From positions 12,567,501 to 12,631,500 of the forward strand of contig CM059582.1 of the NCBI GenBank assembly GCA_030407085.1: 64,000 bases of DNA, read 5' to 3'. The translations under genes were made by a program, and so were the position numbers. The DNA comes from Trichopria drosophilae (taxonomy: Eukaryota; Arthropoda; Insecta; Hymenoptera; Diapriidae). The notes under the pieces are model-generated. The model was not told the DNA's origin. It worked only from the letters and a program-made list of their open reading frames with translations, and searched no databases. How positions within the stretch are numbered: position 1 is the stretch's first letter; the number at the start of each line of letters is the position of its first letter. Below are positions 48,921 to 61,884 of this stretch, one piece after another.

Positions 48921-51900
48921 TTCAGTCATCCATTAATTTGCAATAGTAATTAAAATGTTTCCTAACGGATTTTAATTTCAACGATAAAAACAGCTGACTC
49001 GTTCCAACAGTCACCTACCTTGTGTTAATATATACCTGGTATATTTACCCAACATTTTCTGATTGAATTTTTGTTCTGAAAAGCTATTGTCAAGCCGCAC
49101 TTTCTAAAGTTAAATAATGAATAACATTGGTTTTAAAATAGTTATTCGTTTCGAATTTTGAATCCATGCAATATATCAGCATTTGTTGAACGAATAAATT
49201 TATCATCAGTTATTTTTTTTAAATTTATACCAGAAACAAAACTTAAACGAATTTTTAAGGTTTCGTTAGAATTTTCTTTTATAGAAAAATATTCTTGAAC
49301 TATCTAGACATGAAATGTTTTACTATTAACCATGATTCACAATGGGATTTTTGTAATTACTAGTTTATCCCATTAAGGCCCAATTAAACTAATTTTTCAC
49401 GTTGAATTTGATAGTTTATCGTGTACCTTCAAACAGTTCAGTTTATTTTGACAAACTATCACGAATGTCACTAAGAAAAGTTAAAAAAGAGTAATTCAAC
49501 CTAACTTTTTTGTATAATCACATAAGAAATATCAAATTTTCATTGGTTTTTTATAAATTCATATTTTTGTATGGGGAATTATTTTTGTTTACGAAATCAT
49601 CCTCGAAAGTGATTTCGATGTCTAAGAAATAATATCATACTTCAAAAATACTCTTTTCCACGATAGCGGTTTAAAAATGGCTGCTTAAAAGGGTGTTATT
49701 TTCTGGATTTATAAATTCCACGTTTTAAAAGTTTTTTGTATATTTTGGAGGAGAAAATATCATGTATGCGGCTTTTTTATTCTAACATTGGATTTACAAA
49801 ATTCAAGGTGGCGAATAAAATGTGATAGACATTTCCAGACGGATTTCACAAGACGAACACATTCATTTTTCTATTTGAGACATTCAAAAAAACATTAAAA
49901 TACAGAAACAAAATGTTTAAGCGCCCTTTAAGCTTCCACTTTAAACACTAAATATCTTCGAAGCCGGATTGTTTTTCTTTATATACCTATATTGTTTCTT
50001 AAATATCCGATTTATCTCGTTAATTAAAAATAATATTCTATAAAAAAAATCTAAATTTATTAAAAAAAAAACAATCATGAAAAATAAATATTCCTTGTGT
50101 AAGTGTTTTAAAAAGTGGTTAAATGATTTTTTCGTCGTACGTCCGAGTAAAATCGTATTTTACTCCTTCGAAATTTTTATGGATAATTTGGGAGTTTTAT
50201 AAAAGTTTATTTTGCGCCCTTGTAACAAAAATAACTATTTTCAAACTATTGTCAGTGGTGTTCGAAAGGGACGTTTACGGAATGACAAGTTCTCAAAGCG
50301 AATATAACTTTTTGAAAATGCAGCAAAACAATAAAACTCGATGTAAAAATCAGTTCACTTGTGCCGTAATGGATTAAATCGATCTTATCGTTTTTCGATG
50401 GTGTAGCAAACGTGCAGAATTGTTTCATCTACTGCAACAATTAAAATTATAAAAGGAGATTGTTTCCACGTGGACGATGTTCACATATATACTATCATCT
50501 GTAGTCCAGTGGTTTAAATTTGTACCTATCACATTTTAGGATTCTATACATAAGTGAATGCAGAGAAGAAATATTTACTTTATTACAAAAAATAATTTCA
50601 GTATTAAAATCCCTCACGTTGACTAAGGAGTAAAGTTAAAAATTTAAAGCTAGCAATTAATTATTTAATCAATTTTAGTCCTTAATTTCAGTAAATTTGT
50701 TAATACCAGTAAAACACGGACAGATGATTCATAAGTATGTTTTCATTCAGGCTTTTAGATACACTTTGTTTATTAAACGAAAAAAAATCCTTAATTCGTT
50801 ATCCCTCACAAGAATCTTTAAATCCAGTTTTAGACAAAATGTAAATAGATATCTCTAAGTTTCTTTTTTTTCTGAACTTCTAAAACCTTTCGAGGCTGAC
50901 TGATGAAACAAATGCTTAACGAAGGTAATCAACTTCCAGCCCGGGTCTATTTATTTTTCCAGCGAGGAAAAACATTGGAAAAAAGAAAAGCGTGGGTTTA
51001 AGAGAAGTTCGGACGGGTTTAAGAGAGAAGAGAGGAAAAACGGGCACTTCACGTCTTTCAGCCTCTTGTTGGCCGCGTTTTCAATCCCTGACATAAAAGA
51101 ACAATGCCGGATTCAACGGCGTATATAGGAGTACCCCCAATACCCCACTATAGTGTTTAACGTAAATTTACGCCATTTCCGAAGTATTCGAAATATTACA
51201 AAATTTTATTATTAAAATTATAAAATAATCAGAAACAAAAATACTATTAGCACCGTTAAAATCGCTTATTCAAGAGTTGAAATAAAAAAATTTTTTTTTC
51301 TATATTTGTGCAAAAGTGAGAGTTTACGAAAATTAAAAAAGTAGTTGGACAAAAAAAGACGTCCAAATTATGATGCAAACATCATAGCATGTTGTGAAGT
51401 GAAAAAGCTACTTGAATGGTTTGACGTAGCACATTCGCATAAATGTAGGCTTTAAATTCCCGGATACTACTCATTATGTTTCCAACATGCAGGCATGTTT
51501 TATTTTCCGTCCATATCGTCAATTTTGGAATATAGCTCTGCGAAATTAACACAAAAAATGTAGATATGTATTCCATTTTGTAGATGACTGTCAGAAAAAC
51601 ATATTAATGTTTAATAATGTTTTAAAAAATTATTTGCTTTTCTTCCAACTAAAATAATGATTTCTATTTGAATATAAAAAATATATATACAAAAAATAAG
51701 TTCCAAACTAAAATATATATTTTTAATTTTTAAAAAAAAATTCAAGTTTCTTTTGAAACCTTTTTTTCTTTTTCAGTTTCATACTTTTCTTTTCCCAACA
51801 ACCATCATTTTATGTCTCAGGTATGAATTTTGTTATTGTTTATGATTGATTACATAACCGAAAAATAATATCAAGAAAAAATACGTTAAATTCCGAGTAA

Positions 51901-52513
51901 GTTAAATTTCATTACATTTCTAACTTAATAACATCATAATTCTATAAAGTTAAAAGTAAAAAATGAAAGTAAATAGGAAATCGCAAGTATTTAAATTAAC
52001 TATATTTTCCAGTTGCTGCGTATTTCTAAATTTGAAGAAAGGAAACTATCAGAATAATAAAACACGAAAGATGCAATATTCTATTTAATTTGTTCATTAA
52101 AAAGCATTTTCATGCATATTCCATTAATGTAATCTGAACATGATTTAAATTGGTCACAAGAAATTTGAAGACTGTAATAATTTTAACTCTGTATAAATGT
52201 AAGTTTTCATATTACGACAATCTGGCACGAAGGAAGCCTCTAAGAGTGCAGTTTCAGAAAAAACATATTTGCGGAAATGAAACTAGAAAAACTTAGAATA
52301 CACAAACCATTTCAATAAATAATTTGTCAAATTAAAATTTAATATTTTTATAAATTACAAAAAGTTTTTTGTAACTTAAACAAGTTTTATCTTGAAGAAA
52401 TTAGACCGCTAAAACTATTATTAAATTTAAATAAATGTTTTCTCAGTTACTCATTGAATACACATTTCGAAATTTAAAATAAATGACTTAAATTATGAAT
52501 GATACCTAAACAG
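48921..52513. other. AT-rich non-coding DNA
   Basis: No convincing gene. A single AAAATTCAAGGTGGCG word lies near 49799. A purine- and GC-richer patch at 50935-51150 has no readable exon. The 84-codon frame at 50123-50377 has no recognisable domain. Confidence 0.4.
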
Positions 52514-54280
52514 GTAACATTAAAAATTAGATAATTTTAGAAGATGAGGTTTCAAAAATTCAAAAACTTCAACCACTCTAGAAAAGCAACGACAACCGCA
52601 AAAAGAGTTTGTAAATACCCTTCATCATAAATTGAGACGCTGTCTATAATTGTTCTTTATCTTTCTCATCTGTAATACCCTCTGTCGATCTAAATAAATG
52701 TTATCGATATCGTCATTGCTACCTGGGAAGCGGATAGTTTATTTTCCTGATTTCGAAATACTTTCATCCTTCATTGTTGAATTCATGTAAGAAAAATGAT
52801 AAAACCAGTCACAAAACTATAGATAATACATAAATTTTTAAATTTCTGGATATTTCTGGAATTTTATTGGAAGCCTCTTCGCCAAAGAAATATGAAAATA
52901 TAGACGAAAACCCGTTAAAAATAGAAATAATTATGTAAGTATAGATGTTTTGAACAAGGGAAAAATTTATCTCCTCAGTTTGATGTACTTTAAAACCATT
53001 GAAAAGCTGATTCTCATTGCATTAAAGGTATCATTAAGTACTAATTAGAATCTATTTTGTTATTTTGTTAGTTTTAGTTTTTTCTGGTAAGAAATTATAA
53101 AATCTTGTGTTTATTATAACTTCAAAGAATGTTGGGTATCTAACACGAATATAACAAATTACGTTTATTGTTTAAAAGAATGCTGCTTAAAAAGAGAGCG
53201 AATAAAAGAGAAAAAGCATGAAAGTGAAAGAAGGAAAGGTAGGAAAAATACTTCAAGTCATTCATAACTCAAAATTTATTTATCGTGTCAATTAATCCAA
53301 TGAGCAGTCAGTCGCGTGAAAGAGATAAGTGAATAAATTCTTCACACCTTTAAACTATAATGAGTGGTCATTTACTCGTTTTTAAACTTTATCTAATGCA
53401 AACTAACCTATCCTAACCTATGTACCTAGGAACCTAGGAAACTGGGAATCCTTACCTGAACTGAAAACTGGAAGGGTTCCTCATTATATCAGTGGGCTTT
53501 CATATTCTATGATGAGTAACTAAGTAATAGATTGTACTAGTCTGTTCAAGTTTTTCATTTTTTTACAAGATTATTTTGCTTCTCTGCAAAACCTCAGCTA
53601 ATCAATGATTACTTTTATGATCATTTAACTAGTAGTACAAGTAACAAAGCATATTAAAGGGTATGACGGAGAAGGGGTGAGTTTTTCTTCCAGAATTTGA
53701 GAATGCGTAAGTAGATAAACACTTTTGTAGTCAGCCACGACAGACTATGTTTACTTCCTACTAATCTTAGAATTTTCTCGAGGTCTAGTACTGGCTATCG
53801 GTGTTTTGTGTACCTTCATATTTATACCATAATTCAAATATTCTGATGGACCATATTGAATAAACCACATCATTTATCCACATGGTGAACCATTGAAGAA
53901 AGTTATATGATTCTTTTCCTGTTTAGGCATTTTCTGCGTGTTCATACTTTCTTAGAACTTATCCACCGCTCAATGTACTTCTCTGCTTTTGTTTTAAAAT
54001 GAACATTTATTACTCTTTAGATTTCTTGAAGGGAAAGTTAATTCCTTATGGCGTTAAGATTGAACCACTCTAGTTGAAACAGCGAATGTCTTACACGAGT
54101 ACCACTAGTGATTGAATATGATTCAATGACTAATTGAATCCACTTTACGAAATTGAAAATAAATAAAAAAAATCGTAAATGATCAGGTAACATTAAAAAT
54201 TATATAATTTTAGAAGATAAGGTTTCAAAAATTCACAAACATCAACCACTCTAGAAAAGAAATGACAACAACAAAAACAA
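52514..54280. repeat. Pair of ~95-bp direct repeats flanking the left inverted arm
   Basis: AGGTAACATTAAAAATTA and the following block (TTTTAGAAGATGAGGTTTC, then CAACCACTCTAGAAAAG) at 52514-52610 recur in the same orientation at 54183-54280. They bracket the left arm of the large inverted repeat. Confidence 0.65.
52621..54103. repeat. Left arm of a 1.45-kb inverted repeat
   Basis: It pairs with 55705-57142 in reverse orientation over nearly its whole length. Landmarks are AAATTGAGACGCTGTCT, CGGATAGTTTATTTTCCTGA, ACTGGAAGGGTTCCTCATT, and CAGCGAATGTCTTACA at the inner end. Divergence is moderate. It contains CCTATCCTAACCTATG and no sizeable ORF. Confidence 0.8.
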
Positions 54281-54289
54281 TTTTGTACG

Positions 54290-54620
54290 GTCAAAGCAAT
54301 ATTTCAAACTTGGAAAGCGCGGAAAATGCGTAAATTCAACATCCGCATGTCATTGCAAGGTTGGACGCGAAACGGATATAGTCGCTAATCGCCGCGCCGC
54401 ACCATCGCGGAAATTGGGATCACGCGGTCGAACGGCAATTTTCGGATCAAATCAGCAACGCTTTAGCTTCAACTTTGAACTTTATTCGCACAAACGATTT
54501 CGACCACCTTTACTGTTCGGTCACAGTGAGTAATGCAATCGACTCGGAAAACTGGCAGTCGAAGCTTGCCAAGCTTTCTCCCCCTGTTTCAATTTCCGGC
54601 GTGATGGAAAACAGAATTTT
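54290..54620. other. GC/CpG-rich island between inverted arms
   Basis: About 330 bp are much richer in GC and CpG than anything nearby (for example CGCCGCGCCGCACCATCGCG). On the plus strand a frame is open from about 54253 to the TAA at 54535, with a GTGAGT donor-like sequence just before the stop. The encoded residues (LGKRGKCVNSTS, RKLGSRGRTAIFG) match no family I know. It may be an exon, a promoter island or foreign sequence. Confidence 0.4.
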
Positions 54621-55048
54621 ACCAATTGACTAAGCTCGATACATTTTTGTTTGACACATATTGGAAACATAATTTGTAATTTATCTAAATCTAATCATAA
54701 TTATTTATGTAGCTTCAAGAAAGTAATTTTATTTAATTTTATAACGTGAATATAAGAATATAAACTTTAATACATCTCAGAAGGCATTAAGAATGAGAAA
54801 GTATTCGTAGTAATTTTCAATTTTGTAAATGTTTGTTTGATTAATATTTATTGTTTGATTCTAATTAGAATTATGATTACATATGAGCAGTTTTTTAGTA
54901 CGCAGATTCCAAATCTGAAATCAGAATCTCTCAAATGGCTGTTTTTCGGAGATATCCTGACGTAAAGGTGCAAAATCAGTAATTTGTAAGTTTATTTTGC
55001 GGTTATATCACATAGACATTTTTTTCTTTATGTATGTATCTAAATCTG

Positions 55049-55639
55049 CACTGAAAGAAATTTACTGGACAAATTCAACTATCATTGAGAAGTTGAGTCG
55101 AGAGTAATTAAAAGAAATACTTTTTTTATTAGTATAACTTTCTTAATGTTGTTAATTTTACTATTTTTACTTAAGTTAATGTAATTTACCCAGTAAACGA
55201 AAAAGTATTCCGAATGATTGGAGATCAAGAAATGCGATACTATGCATAAAACTCAAAAAGGTATGCACTAACATAATAAAAAAGCAACCGCCCATAACTG
55301 CACTAAAAAAAAATCCACCAAAAAAAATTTCCATAAAAATGCTTAGTTGATTCGAATACTTTTTAACTACGCAGAGTTCGATAAGCTTCAAGAAAATTTT
55401 CTAAGTTGCAGTTACTACCGTAAAGAAGTTGAATCAACTAAAAATGTAGTTCTGCTAAATTCAATTAAAAATATATCTCTCCAGCATGTTGAATAGTTAG
55501 ACTCTAAAAAATGTATTTAAATGTAGTAGATTTAACTCCTTTATGGTTATAACTATAACCTATAAAATTCCGTTGAAGTCCTGTAGAAATACTTTCAGTA
55601 GTTAAAAAGCAGTCAAATCAACTAAGAATTTTTTCAGTG
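55049..55639. mobile_element. GTTGA word-repeat MITE with CACTGAAA ends
   Basis: CACTGAAAGAAATT at the left and the inverted CACTGAAAAAATT at the right bound a 591-bp segment. Within it AGTTGA/TCAACTA occurs repeatedly in both orientations (AATTCAACTA near the left end, TCAACTAAGAATTTTTTCAGTG at the right). It sits in the spacer of the large inverted repeat. Confidence 0.6.
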
Positions 55640-55704
55640 TGGAATGACATCATAAACATGACAATTTCAAAATGCCATATTGCAGCGAAAGGCTTGTAAG
55701 TTTA

Positions 55705-57142
55705 GGTACTCCTGTAAGACATTCGCTGTTTCAAATAGAGTGGTTCAATTTTCACTCCATAATTAACTTTCATATTAAGAAATCTAAAGAGTGATAAATG
55801 TTCATTTTAAAACCAAAGCAGAGAAGTATCATTCACCGGTGAATAAGTTCTAAGAAAATATGAAAACGTAGAAAATGCCTAAACAGGAAAAGAATCACAT
55901 AACTCCTTGAATCGTTCACCATGTGGATAAATATGTAGTTCATTCAATGTGGTCCATGATAATACTTGAATTATGGTATAAATATGAAGGTACGCAAAAT
56001 ACCGATAGCACAATGATATACCTCATGAATATTCAAACTAAGATTAGCAAGAAGTAAACATAGTCTGGTATGGCTGACTACAAAAGTATTTATCTACTTA
56101 CGTATTCTCAAATTCTGGAAGAAAGACTCACCCCTTCTTTGTCAAACCCGTCAATATGCTTTGTTACTTATACTATTAGTTAGATAATCATAAAGGTCAT
56201 CGGTGATTAGCTGCAGAGAAGCAAGATAATCTTGAAAAAAAATGGAGAAACTTTAACAGACTAGTAGAATCTAATACTTAGTTACTCATCATAGAATAAG
56301 AGGATAAAATGAGGAACCCTTCCAGTTTTCAGTTTAGGTAAGGATAGGCTCGCTTAGGATAGGTTAGGTTGCATTAGATTAAGTTAAAAAACAGTAAATG
56401 ACCACTCATTACAATTTAAAGGTGTCAAGAATTCGTTCGCTTATCTCTTTCACGCGACTGACTGCTCATTGAATTAATTGCCACGATAAATGAATTTTGA
56501 TACATGAACGACTTGAAGTATTGTTCCTACCTACCGTTCGTCCACTTTCGTGTTTTTTCTCTTTTATTCACTAATTTTTTAAGCAGAATTTTAATAACAA
56601 ATTTAATTTGTTAGAATCGTGTTAGATACACAATAATCTTTCTAGATACAATAAACACAAGATTTTATCATTTCTTACCAGAAAATAACTAAAACTAGAG
56701 TTATCCCCTTTATAAAATTCTCCTAATAACAAAATGGATTCTACTTAGTATTTACTGATACCTTTAACGCAGCTTTTCAATGGTTTTAAAGTACATCAAA
56801 ATGAGGAGTTAAATTTTTCCCGCGTTCAAAACATCTATACCACATAATTATTTCTATTTTTTACGGGTTTTCTTCTATATTTTGATATTTCTTTGGCAAA
56901 GAGGCTTCCAACATCAACTGAATCATTACGGAATTTTAAAATTTATTTATTATCTATAGTTTAATGACCGCTTTTACCATTTTCTCATATGAATTCAACA
57001 ATGACGGATGAAAATATTCCGAAATCAGGAAAATAAACTATCCGCTTTGCAGGTAGCAATTACGATAACGATAACATTTATTTAGATACACTAGATGAGA
57101 AAGACAAAGAACAATTGGAGACAGCGTCGCAATTTACGATGC
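55705..57142. repeat. Right arm of the 1.45-kb inverted repeat
   Basis: Reverse complement of 52621-54103, with small indels. The two arms enclose a 1.6-kb spacer that holds the GC island and the CACTGAAA MITE. Confidence 0.8.
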
Positions 57143-57328
57143 AGAATGTTCGGAAAATTTGGTAGGAATTTCAAAAAAATTTTACTAATTTTATTGTTGC
57201 ATTCACAACTTTTTTTTCACTACGTTTACGTAGCTGCTAGAACTAACTAATTTTTCCATGCATTTAAGATACTAGAAATTCCAAAAAAAATCAAGAAAAT
57301 CTTTAATTTCTTGCTAGAGGTTTCAATC

Positions 57329-57348
57329 GTTTCGCGGGCCATCCTCAG
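57329..57348 (-). ncRNA. Hammerhead-ribozyme-like core
   Basis: On the minus strand CTGAGGA TGGCCCGC GAAAC fits the hammerhead core CUGANGA, short stem II, GAAA. Penelope-like retroelements carry such minimal hammerheads, often in a similar CTGATGATGGCC context. The flanking stems and cleavage site were not confirmed, so activity is unknown. Confidence 0.4.
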
Positions 57349-57824
57349 GGACATTTATTAACAATAAAATAAAACGTTGTTAAAAAAACATTCCAAGCAA
57401 ATATAAAAATATAAGAAATAAAAAAAAATACTTGTATCACAATAAGTTAAAAATCGTGGTAGAACATTACAATAATGAACAAAAAAAAAGTAAATAATAC
57501 AACAAAGACGTAATAAAGATACATAGCAATAAGTAAGAATATATTTCAGTTTTTACACAAAAATTTTGCATCGTACAAGCGTAAAAAATACAATTTTAAT
57601 TTTTCGGAAGTGACAGTTTTGGAAAATGAAAGTGATTGGAAAAAACGAAGCATTAAGGAAATAATACATATCCAAGATAAAAAAGTATCAATATTCCGTA
57701 CTGGCACTGAAAAATTAAATAACATCTATAATAACTTAATTAATATGGTATAATCTGTTTTTCGTTTTAGTCCAATGAAAATTGTACATAAAATTACGTT
57801 TGTAATTATATATGCAGAAGCTTT

Positions 57825-58022
57825 GTGTTACAGAGTACGTGTAATATGTTTACAAGTTCCAAGTGTTCACCAACTCAGTTTTGTACTTGCAGTTACTCTT
57901 GTACGTCGCGTTATTTTTGTGAAAAAAGCAAAATGTATTTTTATTTATTATTATTCATTTTTGTCATAATTTTGTTATGCATTATTGTAATAATCTATAT
58001 TATATTTAGCTTATTCGTATAA
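57825..58022 (+). CDS. Possible small Cys-rich protein with one membrane segment
   Basis: The plus-strand frame has no ATG at its start and would need an upstream exon. It reads STCNMFTSSKC, SPTQFCTCSYSCTSRYFCEK, then a hydrophobic run of about 30 residues (LLLFIFVIILLCIIVIIYII) and a stop. Six or seven cysteines followed by a membrane anchor are unusual for a chance frame. In an overlapping frame MKIVHKITFVIIYAEALC resembles a signal peptide after an acceptor-like TTTTAG at 57770. AT-rich DNA readily yields Ile/Leu/Phe runs, so it may be spurious. Confidence 0.22.
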   Translation: MLQSTCNMFTSSKCSPTQFCTCSYSCTSRYFCEKSKMYFYLLLFIFVIILLCIIVIIYIIFSLFV

Positions 58023-58024
58023 CA

Positions 58025-60730
58025 GTTGTCGTATGTTTCCAAATTTTTTTTTTTAACAATTTTTTTGTTATATTGTTAGTAGATGCTCCTGTGAAGGACC
58101 TACAAATAGTTTGCAATGTTTATGTGCGAGAACGAACCAATAATATTTTATCTGTATGAAGACAAAATTGAAAATTAATTTCGAATCAATTCTACTTCGA
58201 ATATATACGAACTACAATGAATTGAGTTCGACTAATTTTAATAATAACGAATCTGGTGCTATTCATCAATACCAAATATAAAATTAACCAATGTTGAGAA
58301 AAACTTCAGACATCCATAACCTCCGTTGTCTAAATAATAAACATCGCTCTTGAAATATACAGCATTCTTCCCTTTTTTCACATGTCTTGAAAGTGCGACT
58401 AATCAATTTTAGTTTGTTGTTCATTTCTCTAGATATTATTGTATGTTCTTCTCATTAGTAATTTGATACGAATTCACCTTGCATGTTTCGCCATTGTTAT
58501 TAATATTAATGAAGTAGATAATTGACAATAATTTTATTTATGAGCAAGATTTAATAGTAATGAGCTTTTATTGGATGATACAAATGGATTGAAGGAGTTA
58601 ACATTTTAACGATGTATGTGCGTTTGCATATCTTGGATTAAACAATTGTAAATAAGATTATATCTTGATGACAAAATATTATCAGAATCAATACAACGAA
58701 TCTCAGAAGCAACTCAATGAAATATGAAAAGTTTGCACAACAAAATCAGGCTTGACGTTGGATGACTATAAAACTGCAATTCCATAAAATTTGTAAACTA
58801 GGAAAGTCATGTTATTCATGAAAAGCGAACAGAACTTTTAATTATTACAACAACAGAATTATCTTTTGCATATCTACACAGTTATACATACAATTAGGAA
58901 CAACGCGATTTAGTTAGTTCCTGCTGGTGTGGTTTTAACAACAATTGCACTCTACGTAAGTACGTTTTAACTGTGTGAAATATAATTAAAACTTTTAATT
59001 ATACAAAGAGCGGCATAGAGGTGATACTGTAATTTTGTCGACGACACCTAGTGGAAGAAATGATCCTTAGTTTCGTGTGAAAGCATTGGAAATCAAACAT
59101 TACACTAAAAGAAACAAGTAGTTAGGGTTGGCACTTTCAGTAGTAAGATGCGGTACGGCCAACGTTTTTCGCTGCTGTTACTACTTAAGAGGGAGACTGT
59201 AGACTTACATAATAGTAACAAAAATGTTTTCTACACATTTTTTAAAGTATTAATGGTCTTAACTATTTATTGGTGTATCTATTGAAAAATGTAATGTTAG
59301 ATTAAAGGAAGACCTTACCAAAAACTTTTTATGGCAATAAAGGCGAGTCAAAATATTCTATTAACCCATTGAAATTGAAATCTATTTTCCGATATTATTA
59401 CAGTAATATTTTTTGTTACGATAAATTTTACTAGGTATTTTTGTACACACATCAAAGCAAATTTTTAAGTAATATTATGAGATTGAAAATTACTTAAGAT
59501 TTTTTTGTTCGAATATGTGCAACGCCTCTAGAAGACATATTTTTATCAAAAACTACAATCGTCTAATTGCACGTTTTCGTGAAAAAAGATTTTTACTCAA
59601 ATGACAGGCCACATGATCATATTTGTTATTTACTACCCTTTTTTTGTTATTATGTTATCTATAAATCAAGATTCTTTAAGTTTAACAATACATTTTTGAA
59701 TAATTTGTAGATTTGAGAATATGTAAAAATGAAAGGTATTTCATGTATTAAATAAATGTTTTTAGAAATTCTTTTGAAAAAATATCTTTCCTTGAATTAT
59801 GAACAGTTATACTTGTTGTAGTGTCTAATTAAAAAATCATTATCTGGGGAAAAACGAATCTTTCTTATTGAAACTTTCTCGTTGTAAACATCAAAGATTA
59901 TAGTAATGATAAAGATTTGAGCCATAACTTCGAATTTACTGGTACTTAATAATTAACTATTTATTGTTGGGTTACATAGTGATTTCAGACATTACTATTA
60001 ATCGTGAATACTAAGCGAATAATTCTAATTAGTATATATCCGTAAGGATTCTGTCGACAATATTCAACAATGTCTTTTTTCGCTAAACGTTTTTTGTGGA
60101 CAATTTCTTTCAGTCGTAATACTTAATTATTATTATTATTAAACGTCTTTATTGGTACTAAATACTAATTACATGAATAAAAAAGACATATGTGTGTTAA
60201 AAGACGAACCACAGATGACGTTGTTTTACACAATGAGCTCCAGGTACCATGTTGATTGTATATTTCAACTTTATAAATATTAAGGCAACAATGACGCCAA
60301 TAAAGACTCATCATTTTTCTAAATTTAACGCCGAGCATATAAATTTGCAAAAGATATGCCTGAATTTATTTTGTAACTTGTTATTGGAAGGTTTTTGAGA
60401 TGGATGTTTACGTATCTGAAGTCAGATTACAAAAATTCAAAAGGTCTAACCACTTTTACAAAATATACTTGTCTCCGAATGAAATATGGTAGCGGATTGC
60501 TCCAAAAACCCCGGAATAACACGTTATAATCGAATTCAGGCATATTTACTCTCCGTGCCGAAAAATTTTGAGTTTATAGGCGCCATTGTGACCTTCAAAC
60601 CAGTTCAGCTATCAGGAACACGTTTCTTTTAGCGTACATTGGTACCTAGAAAGTGTTGCGACCAAAAACAATATCAAATGAAAAATAAATACCCGACAAA
60701 AACGTGACTCATTGGATATTTTGAAAAAAA
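58025..60730. other. AT-rich non-coding DNA
   Basis: No gene recognised. The paired words AGTAGTAAG (59139-59147) and TGTTACTACTT (59176-59186) lie here. Confidence 0.45.
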
Positions 60731-61884
60731 ACTAGTGTTGGCGTGGTGCCTCGCTCGCTTCGCTCGCTCAGAAACTTCGACCCAGTGGAGAGTCGGCTAT
60801 TCCTTAAGACTCGTTTGTTTACTAACAGCTTTCAATTATATTACAAAATTATATTGATATTTGGGGGTCCAATCATATTTGGGTCCAAGTGGCTTCGATA
60901 GATATGTTACAATAATATAGTGTTTCTTATATGTATGAAAATTGAAAATGAGCATTTTCAAAACTTCGACCCCGACAACAGGCCAGCCGAAGTATTAATA
61001 AATAAAAGTTGCAAAACACTTACTTCATGCACTTGTATTCTAATAGACTATTCGATGCATATTACATGTTTACTGTGTTTTACTAATTACTGTCTGTATT
61101 ATTATGATCTTATATATACAATATATATAATTCGTCAAAGATATCTTGAAAATGTCGAAAAGATCCCTGACGGATATCTTTTAGTTAGCTATAAGACATC
61201 TTTTAGATATATCGAAATAGTTATTTTCGTATCAAGGGCGTAAAAGAACTTTGCTCCCGTAGGTGGTCACCGCGCCCGAGGGGCTGGCAAAGACTATCCC
61301 TGGGGGGTAGGGGGTCAAAACGTTGAAATTTGATGAAAAACAATAGGGTAATTTTTTTGCCGCGATGACCAAATTCAATACTTTTTCAGACAATAGTCAT
61401 AAACATTTTAATCCAGTTTTTATGGCATTATCGTTGACTTTAGGAAGAAAATGCATAGAACCTTTTTCGTAGACAATTTCATGCTCTATCTTTTTTGTTT
61501 GAAAAATTTTTAATAAAATTTGTATTTTTCAAAATAAATGCAAAAAACTACAAAGAAACTTAATTGGGGCTAATTTTTTTTAGTAATGGACAAGTGGATC
61601 TGCCCCAAAATCTAATCAGATCTAAGTTATGCCAAGACGCGTATTTTAAAAAAAAATTATCTCAATACGCTTATCCGTTCGCGAGTTATCGCTAGACAAA
61701 AACGGGACGTACGGACGTAGGGACGTACGTACGTACAAGATCACGGACACAAATTTTTTTATTGTTGATTTGGGTTTCTTAGGGTCTGAAACGTCGACAT
61801 TTGATGAAAAACTATATGGTAATTTTTTTGCCCGAAGTGACCAAATTCAATACTTCGTCCAGACTTAGTCTGGGTCGAAGTAAT
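60731..61884 (+). repeat. Dispersed repeat, copy 2 (1154 bp)
   Basis: Near-identical to 7299-8251, same orientation, 53 kb away, with an extra 198 bp at about 60995-61192. Low divergence means recent dispersal or gene conversion. It starts near GTGTTGGCGTGGTGCCTCGC and ends CTGGGTCGAAGTAAT. Confidence 0.8.
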
